A DNA stretch of 64,000 nt. Source: Allomuricauda sp. F6463D. GTDB taxonomy: Bacteria; Bacteroidota; Bacteroidia; Flavobacteriales; Flavobacteriaceae. The number at the start of each line of letters is the position of its first letter. Positions within the stretch are counted from its first letter, which is position 1. A program made the position numbers and the translations under genes. The notes beneath the pieces are model-generated. The model did not search any database and was not told the DNA's origin. It saw only the letters and a program-made list of their open reading frames with translations. Location: contig NZ_JALKAN010000001.1 of assembly GCF_023015965.1 (NCBI RefSeq), positions 1,572,160-1,636,159 of the forward strand, given 5' to 3'. This document shows positions 36,153 through 44,586 of this stretch, in pieces.

Positions 36153-36467
36153 TTAAACTTGCGGTGGTTGTAGTAAAGAGTGGGTATATTCTTTGGTAAT
36201 ATTATCAAAATGGATACAGGGTTCCAAAGAAATCTCAGGTGTTAATGGTTTGAAATTTGGAATCCCAAAATCTATGGTATGCGCATGACAGCAGTGGCAT
36301 GTGCAAAATGGACTGCATAGGTCCGAAGTACCATCTTCGGGATGGTCAGTATGGCCATCCAAAACAATTTCCATTTGACTGTCATTGGTAGGAAAACTCG
36401 TGTCACTACAAGGTAATACGTTAAGTGCTAGAATATAAAATGATAATATGAGTGTCACTATTTTCAC
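36153..36467 (-). CDS. DUF6660-type small His/Cys-rich exported protein
   Basis: A protein of about 104 residues with a signal peptide (MKIVTLILSFYILALNVLPCSD) and a metal-ligand-rich centre (DGHTDHPEDGT, then SPFCTCHCCHAH). Small proteins of this type (DUF6660) recur beside CzcA genes in Bacteroidetes and are presumed periplasmic metal binders. The frame extends to a TTG at 36491, but that overlaps the promoter; the GTG at 36467 gives a proper signal peptide. The -7 element ends only 5 bp before this GTG, so the mRNA is nearly leaderless. First gene of the czc-type operon. Confidence 0.8.
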   Translation of the reverse strand: MKIVTLILSFYILALNVLPCSDTSFPTNDSQMEIVLDGHTDHPEDGTSDLCSPFCTCHCCHAHTIDFGIPNFKPLTPEISLEPCIHFDNITKEYTHSLLQPPQV

Positions 36468-36471
36468 AATA

Positions 36472-36506
36472 CAAAAATACAAAATTAACAATGCACAGCT
36501 TGTGCA
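36472..36506 (-). promoter_or_regulatory. Promoter with TGCACAgctTGTGCA operator before the DUF6660 gene
   Basis: On the minus strand the perfect inverted repeat TGCACA-n3-TGTGCA (36492-36506) is followed 12 bp later by the -7 element TATTTTTG (36472-36479). The same arrangement, with the same spacing, precedes the HYC_CC_PP gene at 51801-51835. Confidence 0.8.
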
Positions 36507-36521
36507 AAGATTATTGTTACT

Positions 36522-38294
36522 TCATTCTATTACTTGTTTCACCTCACCACAGGTCAACATGGCATCACCAAAGTATGGGTTTAATACTTTTTCTTCTTTG
36601 CTCAGCCAATAAGCACCTTTATTGTTATCTGCCATTGGGCAAAATTGATTGTAAACCTTTTCGTTGACTCCAAATAACTGAATCGCGCTACCTAAGTGTG
36701 ATGATAAATGTTTAAAATGACTCCTCTGTTCCTCTATATTTGAAACTTCTGTAATGGATTTAGTTGAAGATTTCAGTTCTTTCTCCAGCTTCATCCAATG
36801 ATTATGAGCATTGTTGTCTTTTAATAATTTCATATCAATCAGATTCAATGAATTGAGTAGTTGCTGCGCGCCTTCAACTACTTTTTTTGAATCGTCTTTT
36901 ACCAATGCATCTTTTACAACTAAGTAATTATCAAAAGTAGTTTTTAATTGATTTTGAAAAACCTCTGAAACCTTTATTCTCTCATTCATTTTAGAGTGAT
37001 TGCTGTCTTCACTTGAAGTTGATTCTTGCATACCCAGATGTCCTTCATGTCCAGTCACTACTTTTCCTCCTTCCTTGTTCATCATTGATTTTTTCCCCTG
37101 CAATTGAGCCGCTGCATCAATGGTAAATGTTCCATTAGTTACTATCTCGTCACCATTCTGCAAACCACTTAGCACCTCATAATTTTCACCTATCGTGTTC
37201 CCTAATTTTACCTCGCGCATCTCAAAAACAGGTTCATTAAGGCTGCTCTTTATGTATACCACCGAACGTTCTCCAGTCCATAAGACCGCTGTTGATGGAA
37301 TGCTAAGTAATTCCTCTTTAATTGAAGAAACACCTTCAATGTTACCTTCAACAAACATTCCTGGTTTAAGCTCATCCTTTGTGTTGTTTAACACAACCCT
37401 TAGTTTTACTGTTCTTGTACGTGTATCTAATACAGGGTCTATAAATGAAACCTTACCTTTAAATTCTTTATTAGGATATGCATTGGTAGTAATTATCACT
37501 TCCTGTCCTTTTTTGAATAAATCAATCTGATTTTCATAGACATCAAAATTTGCCCAAACCGTATTCAGTTTCGCAATTTTTAATAGTGGTTGACCTTGTT
37601 TTATATAGTCGCCTTGCTGCACCATTTTTTCCGAAACTGTACCAGAAACTGTAGCGTATACAGGAAAGTTTTCTATTACTTTACCAGAAGTTTCAATCTG
37701 ATTGATTTGTTTTTCTGATAACTTCCATAACTTTAATTTATTCCTAACTGCCTCATATAATTTAGGTTGCGATTCTTTAAGTGAAGCTGCGGTAATCAAC
37801 TCTTGTTGCGCTGCATACAATTCTGGTGAATAAATGCTCGCCAATAATTGTCCTTTACGAATTTCTTCTCCTGTAAAACTCACATATAGGCGTTCAATCC
37901 TTCCCGAAAAATAACTTACTTGTACAGCATTGGATTCCTCGTTTTCGACTATTTTTCCTGATAGTTTTATAACATTATTGTCTATTTCGCTATTACCTAT
38001 AATAGAAGTTTGTACATCAGCCAAGGCCAGAGCGTTTTCAGTTAGTTTGAATTGGTCGGCCAATAATCCATCTGCGCCACTTTCTGCAGGAATTAAATCC
38101 ATCCCACAGATAGGGCAATCACCGGGTTCAGGTTGCATAATCTGTGGATGCATCGAGCATGTCCACATTTGATTGGTTTCTGCTACTTCGTTATGATTAT
38201 GCTCTTCTTCCTTGTTTGACGAGTTACCAAATAGTAACCACCCAAGCAGTAATCCTAAAACCACTAATCCAATGTAAATTGTGTATTTCTTCAT
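36522..38294 (-). CDS. CusB-like RND adaptor with heavy-metal-binding and DUF3347 domains
   Basis: A 590-residue adaptor. After a membrane anchor (IGLVVLGLLLGWLLFG) comes a heavy-metal-binding YHS-like motif (MWTCSMHPQIMQPEPGDCPICGMDL), then the adaptor core (SYFSGRIERLYVSFTGEEIRKGQ; VYATVSGTVSEKMVQQGDYIKQGQPL). The C-terminal 150 residues are a DUF3347 domain ending FCPMADNNKGAYWLSKEE and MLTCGEV, paralogous to the stand-alone lipoprotein at 45671-46261. Cys/Met/His richness points to Cu(I)/Ag(I) efflux with the CusA pump at 47504-51253. The start overlaps the PepSY gene stop by 4 bp. Confidence 0.92.
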   Translation of the reverse strand: MKKYTIYIGLVVLGLLLGWLLFGNSSNKEEEHNHNEVAETNQMWTCSMHPQIMQPEPGDCPICGMDLIPAESGADGLLADQFKLTENALALADVQTSIIGNSEIDNNVIKLSGKIVENEESNAVQVSYFSGRIERLYVSFTGEEIRKGQLLASIYSPELYAAQQELITAASLKESQPKLYEAVRNKLKLWKLSEKQINQIETSGKVIENFPVYATVSGTVSEKMVQQGDYIKQGQPLLKIAKLNTVWANFDVYENQIDLFKKGQEVIITTNAYPNKEFKGKVSFIDPVLDTRTRTVKLRVVLNNTKDELKPGMFVEGNIEGVSSIKEELLSIPSTAVLWTGERSVVYIKSSLNEPVFEMREVKLGNTIGENYEVLSGLQNGDEIVTNGTFTIDAAAQLQGKKSMMNKEGGKVVTGHEGHLGMQESTSSEDSNHSKMNERIKVSEVFQNQLKTTFDNYLVVKDALVKDDSKKVVEGAQQLLNSLNLIDMKLLKDNNAHNHWMKLEKELKSSTKSITEVSNIEEQRSHFKHLSSHLGSAIQLFGVNEKVYNQFCPMADNNKGAYWLSKEEKVLNPYFGDAMLTCGEVKQVIE

Positions 38295-39007
38295 TTCTTT
38301 GTTTTTTTTCGTTTTAATAATTTTCTAACCGATGGTGATGATGTGTACCATAATAGGAAGCCGCTTAGTACCGTGATCAATCCCAAAAGAGAGAAAGCCC
38401 TTAATACGGTAGTGTTGAAATTATCTCTACCATCATAATCCATTGTGTGCGTCATCCATAAAAAGTCAAACCAACGCCAACTGCGATGCCTTACCGTTTG
38501 AAACTTCCCATCTTTAATAGATACATAAGCTTTTAAAGCTTCGTCTGTTTTATATGAAATGACATAAGCTGGCAATAACTTTTCTCTATACTCGTGGTGA
38601 TTTCCGGTCTCATTAATTTGCTCTACATTTTCAACTACCAAATCACTTTTCATATAGTTTTTGGCGATATAAAGAGCTTCGTCTTTTGTTATGCTATTCT
38701 TTGGGTTTCCATCTATGGCATTGTATAATTGTTCTTTATTTACCCAATAGTAAGGTGTATTGTCAATATCTCTCAACTCAATAGTATTAATACCGTTGGA
38801 AACATTAAGTTGTGTCGGGCTTATCATATCATTGAAAGCTTGGGGTTGATAGTCCAGATTCTTAAAATGGTCGCCGTGTATGTCATCGATATTTGTCCAA
38901 CTGAAATACATGCCGCTAATAGTCCAAAACAGGAATTGAACCCCTAAAAAGAGCCCCAAATACCTATGCGCATTTCTAATTTTTAAAGCTGTTTTTCTAT
39001 TAACCAT
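38291..39007 (-). CDS. PepSY domain membrane protein
   Basis: A 238-residue protein with an N-terminal membrane segment (YLGLFLGVQFLFWTISGMYFSW), a periplasmic PepSY-type region (ITKDEALYIAKNYMKSDLVVENVEQI; YVSIKDGKFQTVRHRSWRWFDFLWMTHTMDY) and a second C-terminal segment (AFSLLGLITVLSGFLLWY). PepSY-TM proteins like this are frequent in copper-resistance clusters, possibly handling metal or reduction at the membrane. It lies between the CopB-type ATPase and the CusB-like adaptor, with a 4-bp overlap to the latter. Confidence 0.87.
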   Translation of the reverse strand: MVNRKTALKIRNAHRYLGLFLGVQFLFWTISGMYFSWTNIDDIHGDHFKNLDYQPQAFNDMISPTQLNVSNGINTIELRDIDNTPYYWVNKEQLYNAIDGNPKNSITKDEALYIAKNYMKSDLVVENVEQINETGNHHEYREKLLPAYVISYKTDEALKAYVSIKDGKFQTVRHRSWRWFDFLWMTHTMDYDGRDNFNTTVLRAFSLLGLITVLSGFLLWYTSSPSVRKLLKRKKTKK

Positions 39008-39008
39008 A

Positions 39009-41075
39009 TTATGTTTTTGATTGTAGAATTCCTTTTAATGTTTGTGCATTAATTGCACAAATTATGGTGCTGATACTCATCAAAGCCGCACCAAATGCTG
39101 GGCTTATCATTAGCCCAGGAACGAAACCCGTTGCCAAGGGCAAAGCCACAATATTGTAGCCCGTTGCCCAAACCAGATTTTGAACCATTTTACGATAGGT
39201 AGCTTTACCAAATAATATCAAGTTGGCAATGTCTTTTGGATTGCTGTCCACTAAAACAATATCAGCGGTCTCGGCGGCTACATCAGTTCCAGAACCAATG
39301 GCAATACCAACATCTGCTTGTGCCAAAGCAGGTGCATCGTTTACACCGTCGCCTGTCATTGCCACAAATTCATCCATTGCTTGCAATTGTATTATTTTGT
39401 CTTGTTTCTGGTCTGGCAGTACTTCTGCCATATAATCATCTAGTCCTAATTTATCAGCGACATCTTTAGCCACTTTTTCATTGTCTCCGGTAAGCAAAGA
39501 GACTTTGATATTATTTTTCTGAAGGACTTTAATCGCCTCATAAGAGCTCTCCCTAATTTCATCTGCGAAGGTTACAAAGCCAATCACTTCATCATCAACT
39601 ATGGTAAATATTTTGGTTTCAATACCCTCGTCTTTATCCTCCGCAACATTCTTGTTCAATTGTTCCATTAGCACATAACCTCCAGCCTGTACTTTCTTTC
39701 CATTAACCGTTCCACTAACACCAACGCCCGCGTTGTACTTGAAGTCGGTTACTGATGGAATTTCAATATTTTCCTCTTTTGCTTTTCGTCTTAATCCTTT
39801 GGAGATATGGTGCTCGGAAGGGCTTTCAACAGCAGTCGCATACTTTAAGAGTTCTATTTTATCGTAGTCTGATGACAATGGAACAATGCGAACTACTTCG
39901 TGTGAACCCTTTGTAAGTGTTCCAGTTTTGTCGAACACAATGGTTGATATTTTTCGAGAAGCCTCAAATGCTGTTCTGTTACGAATCAGTAGTCCATTTT
40001 TTGCTGATATACTAGTGGATATTGCAGCTACTAAAGGGACTGCCAACCCTAAAGCATGTGGACAACAGATAACCATAACAGTTACCATACGTTCTAAGGC
40101 AAATGATACTGTTTCTCCCAAAGCCAACCACGTAAAGAATGTACCAAAGCCTAATACTAATGCAATTACAGTAAGCCATTTTGCTGCTACATCTGCTAAA
40201 CGTTGTGTTTTGGACTTCTGCTTTTGAGCCGTCTGAACCATATTTATCACTTTTGATAAATATGTTTCCTCTCCAATCCCCTTTACTTTTACTTTAATGA
40301 CCCCGTTGCCATTAATTGCACCACCAATTACTTCTTCATCAACACTTTTACTAACAGGCTTACTTTCACCAGTAAGCATACTTTCATTAAGGTCACTTTT
40401 GCCTTCTACTATTACGCCGTCTGCTGGAACTTTCTCACCTGGTTTAATGAGAATGATATCACCTTCGTTTAACTCACTTATTTTTACTTTACGAGTCTGG
40501 TTTCCATCTACCAAATTGGCTTCGTTAGGCATTAAAGCCGCAAGTGCTTCCAAGGCTTTACTTGCTCCTAAAATGGAACGCATTTCTAGCCAATGGCCAA
40601 TCAGCATTACATCGATAAGTGTTGCTAATTCCCAAAAAAAAGTTTTGCCCTCGAATCCAAAAATAACCGCTACACTATAAAAATATGCTGCTGAAATTGC
40701 TACGGCAATAAGGGTCATCATTCCTGCCGACTTCTTCTTTAACTCACTTACCAAACCTTTTAAAAATGGCCATCCACCGTAGAAGTAAACAATGCTCGAC
40801 AAAGCAAACAGTACATAATTACTGCCCGTGAAATTCCAATCTACGCCCAACCATTTCTGTATCATTGGTGATAATAGCAGAATAGGTATGGTTAAAATTG
40901 TGGATACCCAAAATCTCCGTTTAAAATCTTCTATCATCATTTTATGATGGTCGTGTCCGTGTTCACCGTGAGCGGAGTTATGACCAGAATGCCCCTTTTT
41001 ACTATGGTCCATTTCTGCCTTTTGCCCTGAATGGTTTTCGTGGTTGTGATGTTGGTGGTGTTCGTGATGTTCCAT
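39009..41075 (-). CDS. copB: CopB-type (P1B-3) copper-translocating P-type ATPase
   Basis: A 688-residue copper pump. The N-terminus is a long His-rich tract (MEHHEHHQHHNHENHSG and HGEHGHDHH) in place of HMA domains. Motifs: TGES, the CPHAL sequence in the sixth transmembrane segment, DKTGTL, SEHH (HP-like), GDGVNDAPA. CPH plus a His-rich N-terminus is diagnostic of P1B-3 pumps, which export Cu2+/Cu+ or Ag+. It starts the stretch that runs into PepSY and the CusB-like adaptor. Confidence 0.94.
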   Translation of the reverse strand: MEHHEHHQHHNHENHSGQKAEMDHSKKGHSGHNSAHGEHGHDHHKMMIEDFKRRFWVSTILTIPILLLSPMIQKWLGVDWNFTGSNYVLFALSSIVYFYGGWPFLKGLVSELKKKSAGMMTLIAVAISAAYFYSVAVIFGFEGKTFFWELATLIDVMLIGHWLEMRSILGASKALEALAALMPNEANLVDGNQTRKVKISELNEGDIILIKPGEKVPADGVIVEGKSDLNESMLTGESKPVSKSVDEEVIGGAINGNGVIKVKVKGIGEETYLSKVINMVQTAQKQKSKTQRLADVAAKWLTVIALVLGFGTFFTWLALGETVSFALERMVTVMVICCPHALGLAVPLVAAISTSISAKNGLLIRNRTAFEASRKISTIVFDKTGTLTKGSHEVVRIVPLSSDYDKIELLKYATAVESPSEHHISKGLRRKAKEENIEIPSVTDFKYNAGVGVSGTVNGKKVQAGGYVLMEQLNKNVAEDKDEGIETKIFTIVDDEVIGFVTFADEIRESSYEAIKVLQKNNIKVSLLTGDNEKVAKDVADKLGLDDYMAEVLPDQKQDKIIQLQAMDEFVAMTGDGVNDAPALAQADVGIAIGSGTDVAAETADIVLVDSNPKDIANLILFGKATYRKMVQNLVWATGYNIVALPLATGFVPGLMISPAFGAALMSISTIICAINAQTLKGILQSKT

Positions 41076-41085
41076 TTTAATTGTC

Positions 41086-41628
41086 TTAAATGCTGTTCAA
41101 TATAAAATCCACTCGTTCTGACGGTGGTAATACAGGTACGTGTGCTACTGGAAACGGTAATGATTCATATACTTCGGTAATTAGGTTGTGTATTTGGTTT
41201 TGGTCGTTTTCACTTTCCAATCTCGCGTAATCATTAACCAAAGGCAGTTTATCCAAAATGAAAATTTTTTTGTAATTCACCTTGCGCATTGCCTCTTTAA
41301 GAATATCGTCAACTTCAAGCTCTAAAAATTTATAATATGCTAAGGCATCAGGGATTGCCCTGTCTAGGAAAACTAAATCTTTAGGGTTTATCGCTGCTTC
41401 CTGCTCGATTTGCATATCTAAAACACCTAGCTGAAACTCTCGTTTATTGCTTCGAAGCTCTTCAACCGTTTGTCCCTTTACTCGCATTGTGTCTATGTAA
41501 TGCCTTGCGTGTTCAATAGTGGTTTCATAACCTCGTTCAGCAAGCATATTGATAGTGGTAGTTTTGCCAGTACTTGGACCTCCTGTTATGACACACCAGT
41601 TGGTTTCTATGATTTGGTTATTCTTCAT
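41086..41628 (-). CDS. AAA_28-type P-loop NTPase
   Basis: A protein of about 180 residues with an N-terminal P-loop (WCVITGGPSTGKTTTINML), conserved EHARHYID, a Walker-B-like DLVFLDRAIPDALAYY and C-terminal LPPSERVDFIL. These features match the AAA_28 family of kinase-like ATPases, close to NadR-type ribosylnicotinamide kinases; substrate unknown. An ATG at 41652 would overlap the upstream gene by 20 bp; the ATG at 41628 avoids the overlap and is preferred, though either is possible. It lies in the copper cluster with the nuclease-like gene upstream. Confidence 0.8.
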   Translation of the reverse strand: MKNNQIIETNWCVITGGPSTGKTTTINMLAERGYETTIEHARHYIDTMRVKGQTVEELRSNKREFQLGVLDMQIEQEAAINPKDLVFLDRAIPDALAYYKFLELEVDDILKEAMRKVNYKKIFILDKLPLVNDYARLESENDQNQIHNLITEVYESLPFPVAHVPVLPPSERVDFILNSI

Positions 41629-41632
41629 TCTT

Positions 41633-42472
41633 TTAGTGATTACATAGTTCATTTGCTTCTTTTAAAATCCTTTTCTTTTTCGATGTAGCTATTCCTAAAT
41701 CATTTATTAGTTCTGGATTATCGCAAATCTCCCTGCACAGTACAATGCCCTTGTTTAGAATATTTTGTTTGTCCTGTTTACTTAATGAGGGCAATGCCGT
41801 TACTGGGTACAATCTTGAACGGTCAATTTTACTTCTAAGGCTGTTTTGTTCTGGATAGTCCCAACTGACTAATCCAAGCCCAACACATTCACCAAATTGT
41901 ATAGCATCGGCTGAGAACCTAGTATTAGTATAAACCCAGCCTTTATGAAATTTTAGTGAATGGTCTTTTTGTTTTAACCATTGGGTTTCTAAATCCTTAA
42001 ACCTAGACTGTATGTAAAGAGGTATTTTCACATTGCAGTTCCTGCCTTGGTCGCTATGGAACTTACATTCCACTAAATAATGTTCGTTAGCTTTCACAGC
42101 AGTTACATCTACCTCGTGGGTTACACAATGCCCTTGCATAACGACACCTACATCTGTATTGAAGCCCTCATATTCGAGGATTTTACCAATATATTTCTCG
42201 AAAGGATAGCCAGTTGGACCAAATTCCATAATGGCTTTTTTGAGTTTGTATCGAGCAGAACCTGATTTTGATTTCTGTTTCAAAATCGCATAAGCAATTT
42301 CATAAATTCGTTTGGTAGTCATTCCTTCCGTTAGTTGCTTCTGTACTTCTTCGGCGATTTCCAATACAAGTTGTTCACTCGCTTTGGAATGCCTCAAAGA
42401 ACGTTTTAGCTTTTCTATATTGAATGCTTCAACCTCGCCCGAATACTTTATGATATTGATCGCCTTTTCCAT
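41633..42472 (-). CDS. ATP-cone fused to an Mrr-type restriction endonuclease domain
   Basis: A 279-residue protein. Residues 1-90 form an ATP-cone (IIKYSGEVEAFNIEKLKRSLRHSKASEQ to RIYEIAYAIL), the nucleotide-sensing module best known from ribonucleotide reductases and NrdR. Residues 100-190 show a PD-(D/E)xK nuclease pattern (FEKYIGKILEYEGFNT; HEVDVTAVK; YLVECKFH), as in Mrr-type endonucleases. A C-terminal helical region follows. It could be an ATP-gated nuclease. The setting, in the middle of a copper operon beside an NTPase and a universal stress protein, gives no clear role. Confidence 0.82.
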   Translation of the reverse strand: MEKAINIIKYSGEVEAFNIEKLKRSLRHSKASEQLVLEIAEEVQKQLTEGMTTKRIYEIAYAILKQKSKSGSARYKLKKAIMEFGPTGYPFEKYIGKILEYEGFNTDVGVVMQGHCVTHEVDVTAVKANEHYLVECKFHSDQGRNCNVKIPLYIQSRFKDLETQWLKQKDHSLKFHKGWVYTNTRFSADAIQFGECVGLGLVSWDYPEQNSLRSKIDRSRLYPVTALPSLSKQDKQNILNKGIVLCREICDNPELINDLGIATSKKKRILKEANELCNH

Positions 42473-42473
42473 T

Positions 42474-43307
42474 TTAAATATGAACTGTCATCACAGGTTT
42501 TTTTGAATGGTTAGTAACACTTTCAGCAATACTCTTTGAAAAGATATTTGCAAGCCCTTTTCTGCTATGGGTGTACATAGCTATTAAATCCACATTATTT
42601 GAACCTTCAAATTTCTCAATACCGCCTAATATGGTAGATTCGTTATAGACGTGCATTGCATAGTTTTCCAATTTTGGAAAGTGTTTTAAAAACTCTTCGA
42701 TTGGTTGTAATCCATTCTCAACACTATTAAAATCTGATGTGGTGTTGATGTTCAACAAATGGATTTTGGCATTACACTTTTTGGCTATGCTTTTTAACTC
42801 AATAAAGGCGTTGGATATGTCCTCCTTAAAATCAGACACAAATACGATGTCCTTAAAAGGAAAGGCTACTGTATCTTCCTTTACAACCAAAATTGGAACT
42901 CGTGCTTTCCGAATGATTTTTTGTGCATTGCTTCCTAACAATTTCTTTAAAAACCCACTTTGTATACCTTTACTTCCGGTAATAATAAAATCGTGATTAA
43001 AATTGTGGGAATGTGCCACAATTGCATCTTCATCTGAAACAAACTCCAAAAACGTTCTTGATTTCAAACCTTTACTTTCAGCTTCTTTGTCCAAAGCTCT
43101 CAGCTTGCTCTTGGCTATGCCAATTTTTGCTAGGGTATCAGGGTAGTTTTGCTCTTGGGTTTTAGTCAATTTTGTCCAGTTAACTACGGTACTTATTTGG
43201 TGCAAAAAATGGATTTCTGCATTAAAAAGTACTGCCATCTCTATTGCTAGTTTTGCTGCTTTATTGCAGTTATCTGAAAAATCCGTGGGTACTAATATAT
43301 TTTTCAT
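42474..43307 (-). CDS. Universal stress protein, tandem UspA domains
   Basis: A protein of about 277 residues with two UspA-like halves. The first begins MKNILVPTDFSDNCNKAAKLAIEMA and has the nucleotide-binding pattern GSKGIQSGFLKKLLGSNAQKIIRKARVPILVV; the second (IVFVSDFKEDISNAFIELK) ends with YTHSRKGLANIFSKSIAESVTNHSKKPVMTV. The frame extends 16 codons upstream, but MKNILVPTDFS is the family-typical start and lies 2 bp after the DUF5676 stop. Usp genes commonly accompany metal-resistance loci in Bacteroidetes. Confidence 0.92.
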   Translation of the reverse strand: MKNILVPTDFSDNCNKAAKLAIEMAVLFNAEIHFLHQISTVVNWTKLTKTQEQNYPDTLAKIGIAKSKLRALDKEAESKGLKSRTFLEFVSDEDAIVAHSHNFNHDFIITGSKGIQSGFLKKLLGSNAQKIIRKARVPILVVKEDTVAFPFKDIVFVSDFKEDISNAFIELKSIAKKCNAKIHLLNINTTSDFNSVENGLQPIEEFLKHFPKLENYAMHVYNESTILGGIEKFEGSNNVDLIAMYTHSRKGLANIFSKSIAESVTNHSKKPVMTVHI

Positions 43308-43308
43308 C

Positions 43309-43581
43309 CTATTTTTTAATTTGCCAATTATAAAGTGATGCGATACAGGCACCAATTAACCAACCCAAAATGAACATTTGAACAATGCCCAGGCAAGCTT
43401 CCCATAATGGAATATCCATCCTAATTATGGTCGATACATCCAGTCCGTGCAGTAGGCTATTGAAGAATTTTATAGACCCTTCACGGCCAACCGTAAACAT
43501 TACCACCATACAACCCAAATAAAGCAATGCTCCAGTAAGGCCTGCGGCCATTCCAATTTTTTTGATGTTGATTGTTTTCAT
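43309..43581 (-). CDS. DUF5676-type small membrane protein
   Basis: A 90-residue protein with two membrane segments (AAGLTGALLYLGCMVVMFTVG and LGIVQMFILGWLIGACIASLYNW). It fits the DUF5676 family often found in copper clusters of Bacteroidetes and Proteobacteria; role unknown. It is 2 bp from both neighbours, so clearly in the operon. Confidence 0.8.
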   Translation of the reverse strand: MKTINIKKIGMAAGLTGALLYLGCMVVMFTVGREGSIKFFNSLLHGLDVSTIIRMDIPLWEACLGIVQMFILGWLIGACIASLYNWQIKK

Positions 43582-43583
43582 AA

Positions 43584-43772
43584 TTATGGTTTATTGTTGT
43601 TTTCTTTATCATGATTATGCTTGTGATGCGGCATTAACAGATGGCATCCGAACATTAGAATTATAAAAATGAACAAGGATATGTTTTCGCCCATTCCTAT
43701 ACTTGGTGCGATAAAAATGAGTAGCAACGGAAGTACACAACCTAATATCATCCAAAGTGTATGTGATTTCAT
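43584..43772 (-). CDS. Small membrane protein, DUF2933-like
   Basis: A 62-residue protein with two short hydrophobic segments (LWMILGCVLPLLLIFIAP and ISLFIFIILMFGCHLLM) and a His-rich tail (PHHKHNHDKENNN). The MILGCVLPLL and FGCHLLMPHHKH pattern matches the small DUF2933-type proteins of copper loci. Embedded between two operon genes with gaps of 2-3 bp. Confidence 0.75.
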   Translation of the reverse strand: MKSHTLWMILGCVLPLLLIFIAPSIGMGENISLFIFIILMFGCHLLMPHHKHNHDKENNNKP

Positions 43773-43775
43773 CTT

Positions 43776-44510
43776 TTATATAATTTGGGTCAACATTATA
43801 ATCGCCATCACAATCATAATGGCATTTTCAATAAATGTGGCTTCGGTCATTGGTAGTTTTAAAGCCGTTCCGAGACAAGCACAGCGAATGGATTTTTTAT
43901 CCAAAAGCGTTTTGGTAACACCAACCGTTGTGATACTTAATACTATAAGCGTGGCTATAAGGGCAATTTCAATTTCAAATCGCATTAAGAACATCAGCCC
44001 CAGAGCAGTTTCAATGAATGGGTATATCCAACCATATATTGAAACTCGTTTTGCTAATGGGTCATACATTCTGAAGGATTCTGGGAAATTTTTCAAATCC
44101 AGCATCTTGAAGAAACTGAACACAATAAAAAACAGGCCCATAAAATCTAGCATTACGGCATTACCATCCCAACTCTTATAATGCAACAAAATACTCGCAG
44201 TTGCTATGTAAAAAAGGATGAGCAATAACGGTTGTAATTGTTGCAGTTTTGATTTTTGACCTATTTCATCCATAGATTCGGATGTTATCTGGGAAACATT
44301 TTGATTTTCCTTTTCCGAAAGAGTATATTTTTCCGGTAACGTTTTTTTAAGGACTTCCGTAGCAACGTGGCTACTCATTGTTACTTCAGCTTCGGCTTTT
44401 TCAAGATTAACGGAAACGTTAGTAACATTATCCACATTACCTAAATATTTTTCTACCGATGCTTTACAGCCTCCGCAGGTCATTCCTGTTATGTTATATG
44501 TATGTGTCAT
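43776..44510 (-). CDS. HMA domain fused to MauE/DoxX-type membrane domain
   Basis: A 244-residue protein. Residues 1-70 are a heavy-metal-associated domain with the CxxC site (GMTCGGCKASVEKYL). Residues 90-244 carry four to five membrane helices of the MauE type (SWDGNAVMLDFMGLFFIVFSFFKMLDL; MYDPLAKRVSIYGWIYPFIETALG) and a second Cys pair (IRCACLG). MauE-like proteins assist thiol-disulfide or metal chemistry in membranes. The combination suggests copper sequestration or delivery. It heads the run of small copper genes downstream of the AraC-HMA regulator. Confidence 0.87.
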   Translation of the reverse strand: MTHTYNITGMTCGGCKASVEKYLGNVDNVTNVSVNLEKAEAEVTMSSHVATEVLKKTLPEKYTLSEKENQNVSQITSESMDEIGQKSKLQQLQPLLLILFYIATASILLHYKSWDGNAVMLDFMGLFFIVFSFFKMLDLKNFPESFRMYDPLAKRVSIYGWIYPFIETALGLMFLMRFEIEIALIATLIVLSITTVGVTKTLLDKKSIRCACLGTALKLPMTEATFIENAIMIVMAIIMLTQII

Positions 44511-44586
44511 TGTTCATTTTTTTAATGATTATTACACAAAATTAATTTCAGCAACCCACCTTCATTTGTACAATTCTGGAAATTCC

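Noticed and set aside
39050..39068. TTGTGCATTAATTGCACAA as a third metal operator
   Set aside because: It lies inside the coding end of the CopB-type gene, has a different spacer and half-site orientation, and no promoter element follows.
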